Of a stretch of 64,000 bases of DNA, positions 59,205 to 64,000 are shown piece after piece. Within the stretch, counting starts at the first letter, position 1; every line of letters begins with the position of its first letter. Origin of the DNA: JAHEZL01 sp046074525 (GTDB lineage: Bacteria; Bacteroidota; Bacteroidia; Flavobacteriales_C; GCA-002722245); NCBI GenBank assembly GCA_046074525.1, contig JBJTOK010000010.1:104987-168986 (forward strand). The letters run 5' to 3'. The notes below the pieces were generated by a model that saw only the letters and a list, made by a program, of their open reading frames with translations, did not search any database and was not told where the DNA came from. The translations under genes and the position numbers were made by a program.

Positions 59205-60890
59205 ATGAATCGCAAAAAAATCCTTTCGTCGCTTTTTATCTTTAGCAGTATTGTTGTAAACGCGCAATGGTCAACATCCCCTACACAAAACAACCCTGTA
59301 TCACTGGCCAGCCAGGGGCAGGAATTCCCAAAAGCAGCGAGCGATGGATCAGGCGGTGCTATTATTTGCTGGAGAGATTTCAGAAGCCAAACCTCTCTCG
59401 ATATTTATGCACAGCACCTTAGTTCCTCAGGAAATGCCACTTGGACTCCCAATGGAATTCCGGTTTGTGTAGTCACAGGCGACCAGTACGACCCAAACAT
59501 CATCAGTGATGGCAACGGCGGAGCGATCATCGCATGGACTGATGCCAGGGGTGGAAACAATTACTCTGGTTTGTATGTGCAAAAAATTGATGCGAGTGGA
59601 AATCTGCTATGGCCTACCAACGGTGTGGAAATCACTATGGATTCAGTGGTATCGGAAGCACCAAATATGATTTCAGATGGAGCCGGAGGTGTATTCATTA
59701 CCTGGGAAGACATCCGAAAAGAAGGTGGCGTTACCGGTGACATTTATGCGCAACACATTGATGCTTCAGGCAATATTAAATGGGCTGCAAGAGGTGTTGT
59801 TATCTGCAACGCAAGCAGCGACCAGCAATCACCGGGCATTGTGAGCGATAATGCCGGAGGAGCTATCATTATTTGGGAAGATGGAAGACAACCTATGGAC
59901 ATCAATGTTTATGCACAAAGGATCAACTCAGCAGGAGTTATTCAATGGACTGGCAATGGTATCCCGGTTTCTTCCAGCGCTGATCACGACAGGAGTCCAA
60001 AAGCCATCAGTGATGGCAACGGAGGCGCTATCATTTCCTGGCTCGATGGCTCAAACAGTTTCATTGCTGCCCAAAAAATCAACTCTGCAGGCGAGATACA
60101 ATGGAACAGCGCTGGATTGAGCATCACTGGAAATTATTACAATTATAAATTACAATTATGTACTGATGGTAGCGGAGGTGCTATAATTGCCTGGGAATCG
60201 TTATCAACGCCTGTATCGGCACAACGCGTCAACAGCACAGGCACCATTGAGTGGCCGAATCCTGTTACGGTTAGTGATTCTGTTTTTACTCAGGAAAAAC
60301 CACAATTGGTGAGCGACAACGATGGCGGCGCTATTATCGTGTGGCAGGATCAACGCAACGGATTCTTCAATATGCAAATCATGGCACAACATCTCAATGC
60401 TTCCGGACAAAGAATGTGGGACATTGATGGAATCGATGTTTCTGCAACAACTTACGATGTCAATGATTATGATTACCGACAAGAACCTCAGATTTTAGCA
60501 ACTGGCAGTGGAGAAGCCATTGTATTCTGGAGCGACTACCGAAATGGCGGCGGACAGAAAGATATATATGCTCAATTGCTCGGCGCGGGAGCGATAGCTC
60601 CTGCTATTGTAACTTCGTTAAACGAGATATCAATGACTCAACTGAACGCTTATCCTAATCCGGCCAGCAATCAAAACACTATTACACTTGTGCTCGGGTC
60701 ATCCTCAACGGTTAATATCACATTAGTGAATGCTTTGGGACAAACAGAAAGTGTTTTATTGCAGGAGAATCTCGCGGCTGGGAATTACAACGTTAACTGG
60801 GATGCTTCAAAACTTGCCAGCGGATTGTATTTCCTGCAATTGCAAAGCAACGAAGCCATAACAGTAAAATCCATTTTGATTCAGCATTAA
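59205..60890 (+). CDS. T9SS-secreted protein with eight beta-propeller-like repeats
   Basis: A 561-residue protein: signal peptide (MNRKKILSSLFIFSSIVVNAQ), then eight repeats of about 47 residues at roughly 43-460. Each carries S-D-x-x-G-G-A-I-I-x-W-x-D followed by an I-x-A-Q-x-[LI] strand, for example SDGNGGAIIAWTDARGG and SDNAGGAIIIWEDGR. Tryptophans and Asp at fixed places suggest propeller blades. The C-terminal ~75 residues (LNAYPNPASN, ITLVNALGQTE, LASGLYFLQLQ, VKSILIQH) are a T9SS type A sorting domain. Probably a surface or released adhesin/carbohydrate-binding protein; ligand unknown. Confidence 0.82.
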   Translation: MNRKKILSSLFIFSSIVVNAQWSTSPTQNNPVSLASQGQEFPKAASDGSGGAIICWRDFRSQTSLDIYAQHLSSSGNATWTPNGIPVCVVTGDQYDPNIISDGNGGAIIAWTDARGGNNYSGLYVQKIDASGNLLWPTNGVEITMDSVVSEAPNMISDGAGGVFITWEDIRKEGGVTGDIYAQHIDASGNIKWAARGVVICNASSDQQSPGIVSDNAGGAIIIWEDGRQPMDINVYAQRINSAGVIQWTGNGIPVSSSADHDRSPKAISDGNGGAIISWLDGSNSFIAAQKINSAGEIQWNSAGLSITGNYYNYKLQLCTDGSGGAIIAWESLSTPVSAQRVNSTGTIEWPNPVTVSDSVFTQEKPQLVSDNDGGAIIVWQDQRNGFFNMQIMAQHLNASGQRMWDIDGIDVSATTYDVNDYDYRQEPQILATGSGEAIVFWSDYRNGGGQKDIYAQLLGAGAIAPAIVTSLNEISMTQLNAYPNPASNQNTITLVLGSSSTVNITLVNALGQTESVLLQENLAAGNYNVNWDASKLASGLYFLQLQSNEAITVKSILIQH

Positions 60891-61155
60891 AATAACTTTT
60901 CCATGCGGAATTCAAGAAAGTGTGGGAAAACAAAAAATAACGACGATTGCACTTTCATGGAAAGGCTTTGTCTTTATTAAATCATCCTCAATTTTTCAAT
61001 ACAGGGACAGCTTGGGAGCTCCTATCGTCCTTTACTTACAACAAGTACAAACCTCCTTTTGCAGAAGCATCACCTGGCGAATACAGCAATGCCCTACTAA
61101 ACATTTGTTGTACTACTTTCTTTTTTCCTAATTTTCAAGGGGGCAATCCAACTTT

Positions 61156-61518
61156 TCATTTCTTATCAATAATTTTTTTTCGATGCAAAAGACCCCAAAG
61201 CCGGATTTCATTGATCGTTTTTTCCAAGGTCTTTCCATGAGCAGTCAACTCGTATTCCACTGTAATCGGCTTGGTATTGAGCACTGTTCTTTTGACCAGC
61301 AGATTGATTTCAAGATCATGCAATTCTTTCGACAACATTTTTGCTCCAATTCCATCAACAAGACGCAATAGATCCATAAACCGAACCGGCCCTTTACTAT
61401 ATGTTAGTGTTCCAATAATGTGGATTTTCCATTTTCCACTTAATATATCCATTGCATCTTTTATTGCTAAGAATTGCTTTGAACATTCGCTGTGTACCTG
61501 AGGTTCTTTTTTTTTCAT
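61156..61518 (-). CDS. HxlR-family transcriptional regulator
   Basis: About 120 residues from the ATG at 61518 (MKKKEPQVHSECSKQFL); the frame extends to 61650 but the promoter predicts a start near 61534. The winged helix is intact: AIKDAMDILSGKWKIHIIGTL, VRFMDLLRLVDGIGAKMLSKELHDLEINLL and TVEYELTAHGKTLEKTI. HxlR proteins often act as repressors that sense reactive electrophiles or redox state. The region 60891-61155, between the T9SS gene and this one, shows no gene. Confidence 0.88.
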   Translation of the reverse strand: MKKKEPQVHSECSKQFLAIKDAMDILSGKWKIHIIGTLTYSKGPVRFMDLLRLVDGIGAKMLSKELHDLEINLLVKRTVLNTKPITVEYELTAHGKTLEKTINEIRLWGLLHRKKIIDKK

Positions 61519-61538
61519 GCCAAATGCAATATATGCTT

Positions 61539-61546
61539 CAAATATA
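61539..61546 (-). promoter_or_regulatory. -7 promoter element (TATATTTG) for hxlR
   Basis: Exact TAnnTTTG on the - strand, 20 bases before the ATG at 61518. One of the palindromes (61563-61576) would cover the -33 region. Confidence 0.55.
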
Positions 61547-61562
61547 CAGCAAACAATATCAC

Positions 61563-61594
61563 TTTCCTTAAGGAAACTACTTTCCAAAAGGAAA
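61563..61594. promoter_or_regulatory. twin operator palindromes for the HxlR/DoxX pair
   Basis: TTTCCTTAAGGAAA (61563-61576, perfect) and TTTCCAAAAGGAAA (61581-61594) with centres 18 bases apart, in the divergent gap. The TTTCC-N4-GGAAA form is like HxlR-type operators. A half-site ACTTCC follows near 61611. Likely shared control of both genes. Confidence 0.7.
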
Positions 61595-61623
61595 CACATA
61601 TCATAATTATACTTCCAATGAAA

Positions 61624-61631
61624 TAATTTTG
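61624..61631 (+). promoter_or_regulatory. -7 promoter element (TAATTTTG) for the DoxX-like gene
   Basis: Exact TAnnTTTG 35 bases before the DoxX-like start codon. The twin palindromes lie just upstream of it. Confidence 0.5.
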
Positions 61632-61666
61632 GCAACAATAAACACATCAATTAAAAACGTTAAAAA

Positions 61667-62041
61667 ATGAAATCAAAAACAACACGAATTATTTCCCATG
61701 TACTAATGGGCATTCCTTCTTTAATGCTCATAATGAGTGCCGTCATGAAGCTAGTTGGTGCACAGCAGGTAGTGGGTGGCCTCAGCAAAATAGGCCTAGG
61801 CAATTATATTGTTTTACTTGGACTGGTTGAATTGCTCTCAGTTATACTTTTATGGATACCCAAAACAAGCAATATAGGTTTCTTCCTTGTATGCTCCTAC
61901 CTTGGCGGAGCTTTATCCATAGAACTGGCAGGCAACCAACCTCCATCTGCGGCAATATTGTTGACGGTGATATGGATCGCTGCCTTTTTACGAGACCGTT
62001 CACTTTTCCTAAAAACAGACAATGAAAAAAGTACTAGCTGA
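61667..62041 (+). CDS. DoxX-like membrane protein
   Basis: A 124-residue protein with four membrane helices (about residues 8-28, 45-64, 70-88, 92-108), starting MKSKTTRIISHVLMGIPSLMLIMSAVMKLVG and ending in a hydrophilic tail. The pattern SAVMKLVGAQQVV and LGLVELLSVILLWIPKT is that of the DoxX-like family. Divergent from the HxlR gene and probably its target. Such pairs are widespread in Bacteroidota (recalled); the role is unclear. A strong terminator follows. Confidence 0.8.
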   Translation: MKSKTTRIISHVLMGIPSLMLIMSAVMKLVGAQQVVGGLSKIGLGNYIVLLGLVELLSVILLWIPKTSNIGFFLVCSYLGGALSIELAGNQPPSAAILLTVIWIAAFLRDRSLFLKTDNEKSTS

Positions 62042-62093
62042 TAAAATCCGATCGAGTCTAAAAACTTATCATTCAAATTAGGATACCAGAAAC

Positions 62094-62132
62094 AAAGCCG
62101 GTCTTGTCAATCCACTCGACAAGATCGGCTTT
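62094..62132. terminator. strong hairpin terminator
   Basis: A 15-bp stem (AAAGCCGGTCTTGTC / GACAAGATCGGCTTT) with one G-U pair and a 9-base loop, then CCTTTATCT. Ends the DoxX-like transcript. Confidence 0.82.
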
Positions 62133-62141
62133 CCTTTATCT

Positions 62142-62584
62142 CCATTCTCTGGCGGGGTGATAACAACTTCCCGAGTTTTGTTTAATAGCCTGAATAAAAG
62201 TCTTGCCTCCTGTATAACGACTGCTCTGTAACCAGCATGCAATTCATGTTACAGCTTTTCATCCAAACACTGAGATTTTGGATTTTCAGCAGTGAGTACG
62301 CCTTTCGTTACTTCTTCGAAGATTCACTGGTGTTCAACTCTTTTATTCGTACCTGACTCGTCGCCCGAATATTTTCCCGGTCTGCTAGCGCAGAATACTC
62401 AATACCAATCTATTACTAAATCAGCACCGAGAGGAGGTTTGTTCCCTCTGTTCAGTTTTTAACCTGAAAAAAAAACTTGCACTCAGCGAGAACGGTAGGC
62501 CTACTACCATCTTTTAAACAACATTCATTCTATAAAGAACGATTCACGGCACAACTCGGCGAGGCAGGGGCAATTGTTTTTAAT
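62142..62584. other. 443-base gap with no supportable gene
   Basis: After the terminator there is no open frame with coding character. On the - strand a short open stretch (about 62140-62240) reads YTGGKTFIQAIKQNSG and then PAREWR, with stops close on both sides, which may be a gene remnant or chance. No tRNA, tmRNA or RNase P signature was found. It marks the boundary between ordinary chromosome and the AT-rich edge. Confidence 0.4.
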
Positions 62585-63211
62585 TCAATCGCGCTTAATT
62601 ATTTTCCATTCATTTACCATATAGTAATTCCAAAGTCCTTTTGAAACTTTTAGTTCAAGTATATAATTCTCTGAATGCTCATAATCTAATTTTTCAATAA
62701 CGCTTCTTGAACTTCTGAAAGATTCAGCATTATCTTGAAATCGAAATTGCACTGATGCTGATTGAAGATCTATGCCATCCCTATGTTTTAAAACAAACTT
62801 TTCTACTTTACATTTAAAGTATTCCGGTACTGATACTTGGGATTTTCTCTGATTCAAATAATCAAAAGAAAATTGAAAAATGAAATACATTGAAAAAAGG
62901 GAAGCTAAAAATCCTTGAATAATATACCATATGCTAAGAAAAAACTTTCCTTTAATTGTTTTTTTAGCTCCAATTTTTACTCGAAGAAATTCCTTTCTAA
63001 TAAACAACAAAAGAAACATCCCAATTAGAACAGGAAGTATAAAAATAAAAATACTATATCTCCAATCGTGACCAATAATTTCAGGTTTAAACCCATAACC
63101 ATATAAAACAAAAGCAATCCCAAGAACAATAAAAATGTAATACATGATTGTATCACGTTTCTTTTCCTTCAATATAAAATCTTTCTTTTCGGGATTTGAC
63201 AACTTCTTCAT
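62585..63211 (-). CDS. unknown membrane protein, AT-rich
   Basis: A 208-residue protein with three membrane segments (about residues 22-40 MYYIFIVLGIAFVLYGYGF, 52-70 IFIFILPVLIGMFLLLF, 92-112 region IIQGFLASLFSMYFIFQF) and a C-terminal soluble domain (about 128-208). No family recognised. Codon use is AT-rich compared with most of the window. The upstream gap contains a terminator and an exact TATATTTG, so it probably has its own promoter. It may be a recently acquired or fast-evolving gene such as an immunity-type membrane protein; that is inference only. Confidence 0.6.
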   Translation of the reverse strand: MKKLSNPEKKDFILKEKKRDTIMYYIFIVLGIAFVLYGYGFKPEIIGHDWRYSIFIFILPVLIGMFLLLFIRKEFLRVKIGAKKTIKGKFFLSIWYIIQGFLASLFSMYFIFQFSFDYLNQRKSQVSVPEYFKCKVEKFVLKHRDGIDLQSASVQFRFQDNAESFRSSRSVIEKLDYEHSENYILELKVSKGLWNYYMVNEWKIIKRD

Positions 63212-63248
63212 TTGCTATTTATGTTCATGTTATTTTCAAATATAAAAA

Positions 63249-63279
63249 CAAAAATCCCCACTGATTTCACCATGGGGAC
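63249..63279 (-). terminator. Rho-independent terminator
   Basis: On the - strand TCCCCATG...CAGTGGGGA with a T5 run after it (63250-63254). It ends the transcript from the gene at 63342-63848. Confidence 0.72.
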
Positions 63280-63305
63280 TTCAATTATTTAATATCAAAA
63301 GTGGA

Positions 63306-63322
63306 CTAAGCCTCTTCCAACC
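63306..63322 (-). repeat. edge repeat, copy 1
   Basis: GGTTGGAAGAGGCTTAG on the - strand, identical to the copy at 63955-63971. It lies in frame 3' of the preceding gene's TAA and reads LEEA then a stop. Confidence 0.75.
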
Positions 63323-63341
63323 CCACCACTCTCTCAAAAGC

Positions 63342-63848
63342 TTACTGAGGTATACCCAAATCCCTAATAGAATGGGAAGTTCTGTTTTCAATTTCCGATA
63401 AAAGTTCCTTGAACCCCACCATCAAAACGTGCACTCTAATTTTCTTTTTTTTAGACTCAATTTTTAATTCCTGACTCATCTTTCCATATGATAATTTACT
63501 AATTTCCTCCCAATTTAATTCTTTTGTCTTTCCCCAAAAGCTAGTGTGTATTATCTTTTCAGGAGTAATGACCGTCTGAGTATTTTTTCTGCCAATAATT
63601 AACACCATTCCAAGTATGAAGAAAAGCATAAAAAAAGGTATTGATATAAAAACATCTTCTTCATTAGAAAAAACTAAAAGAGAAAGTACCAAACCAAATA
63701 CAATTGATATTACACCCAACACATAAAAAAACACTGGTAATCTTAATATCTTATTACCCATTTCATCTTCAATGGGTTTTTTTCTTGATGCTGCATACAA
63801 AAATGCCATAACCAATGAAACAACTACGGGTATAAGAAAACTTTCCAT
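63342..63848 (-). CDS. unknown membrane protein with PH/YcxB-like domain
   Basis: A 168-residue protein with an N-terminal helix (about 5-20), two further membrane helices (about 38-62 and 66-85: VFFYVLGVISIVFGLVLSLLVFS, SIPFFMLFFILGMVLIIG) and a soluble domain (about 95-168) with VITPEKIIHTSFWGKTKELNWEEISKLSYGKMSQELKIESKKKKI, which resembles the YcxB/bacterial PH-like fold. AT-rich. A terminator follows, then the edge repeat. Function unknown. Confidence 0.62.
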   Translation of the reverse strand: MESFLIPVVVSLVMAFLYAASRKKPIEDEMGNKILRLPVFFYVLGVISIVFGLVLSLLVFSNEEDVFISIPFFMLFFILGMVLIIGRKNTQTVITPEKIIHTSFWGKTKELNWEEISKLSYGKMSQELKIESKKKKIRVHVLMVGFKELLSEIENRTSHSIRDLGIPQ

Positions 63849-63901
63849 CTTACTTAATCATTAAAAGTAAATTCAACAAGATTATTCCAACCCCACTAAA
63901 A

Positions 63902-63931
63902 TAAAAAATCCCCACGATTTCTCGCAGGGAT
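63902..63931 (-). terminator. Rho-independent terminator of an off-window gene
   Basis: A 10-bp stem (ATCCCTGCGA / TCGTGGGGAT with wobble pairs) and a GAAA loop, followed on the - strand by T6 and more U. It lies upstream of the gene at 63342-63848 and would end a leftward transcript entering from beyond 64000. Confidence 0.72.
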
Positions 63932-63954
63932 ATCTTTACATTCTATTTCAATTC

Positions 63955-63971
63955 CTAAGCCTCTTCCAACC
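63955..63971 (-). repeat. edge repeat, copy 2
   Basis: GGTTGGAAGAGGCTTAG on the - strand, identical to 63306-63322. A TAA lies 27 bases upstream in the same frame. A partial third copy, GGTTGGAATAATCTTG, is near 63878-63895. Confidence 0.7.
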
Positions 63972-64000
63972 TCCGCCTCGCTTAGCGTGCATTTTCTTTT

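Noticed and set aside
62100..62600. tmRNA, RNase P RNA or group II intron in the gap before the AT-rich edge
   Set aside because: None of the conserved cores of these RNAs is present on either strand.

Overview
This window is bacterial chromosome from a member of the Bacteroidota, most likely a flavobacterium-like lineage (order Flavobacteriales in the broad sense). The evidence is the gldE-gldD pair, several secreted proteins with type IX secretion (T9SS) C-terminal sorting domains, families largely confined to this phylum (DUF6089, DUF3078, DUF4296, DUF4256), an isolated atpD-atpC pair, and promoters matching the Bacteroidota -7 consensus TAnnTTTG. No rRNA or tRNA genes, CRISPR array, intact insertion sequence, prophage or replication origin was seen. 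Most of the window is housekeeping chromosome with short intergenic gaps.

Layout. 0-4.5 kb: a leftward block (DUF4296 lipoprotein, dihydroorotase, polyprenol-phosphate mannosyltransferase, alpha/beta hydrolase, pdxJ) with a rightward MORN-repeat gene set inside it. 4.5-14.7 kb: a rightward envelope cluster of CBS protein, Omp85-like protein, nadK, two tandem DUF6089 proteins, uppS, bamA, two Skp/OmpH chaperones and murI. 14.7-20.6 kb: gamma-carbonic-anhydrase-like protein and a T9SS cargo protein (leftward), then ArsC-like, EamA, yicC-gmk-nadD and a YcxB-like protein. 20.9-27.3 kb: prfB with a programmed +1 frameshift, an unknown membrane protein, an acidic lipoprotein, recX, and a leftward operon HU - TPR protein - 30-residue AURKAIP1/COX24-type ribosomal protein - RNase G. 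27.4-36.2 kb: mutY-ssb-gldE-gldD, a PQQ-propeller lipoprotein, a metallochaperone/HMA-lipoprotein/heme A synthase operon, rplU-rpmA, plsC, a bacilliredoxin-like protein and tadA. 36.2-47.4 kb: a SirB-like/cytochrome c fusion, hflX, a Cys/Met-metabolism PLP enzyme, a His-rich membrane protein, Nfu, nadB and neighbours, an LRR protein and ribF. 47.6-54.3 kb: atpDC, a transglutaminase-like protein, a two-component system (7TMR-DISM/LytS kinase and LytTR regulator) whose kinase gene carries a frameshift, and a DUF3078 protein. 54.4-64 kb: accessory material, with a five-gene ArsR operon, neuB-neuC, an eight-repeat T9SS protein, a divergent HxlR/DoxX pair with twin operators, and an AT-rich edge of small membrane proteins separated by duplicated intergenic modules.

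The genes cooperate mainly in envelope biogenesis (UppS and MurI for peptidoglycan; BamA and Skp for outer-membrane proteins; GldD/GldE and T9SS cargo for gliding and secretion), NAD synthesis (NadB, NadD, NadK), RNA metabolism (YicC, RNase G, TadA, PrfB, HflX) and respiration (CtaA with copper-type HMA proteins, AtpD/AtpC, cytochrome c).

No wholly new system is obvious. The best leads are the microgene at 26384-26476, the metallochaperone-CtaA operon, the broken sensor kinase, a perfect 38-bp inverted repeat belonging to a dispersed palindrome family, and the duplicated module at the right edge. All family assignments come from reading the sequences; no database search was run.
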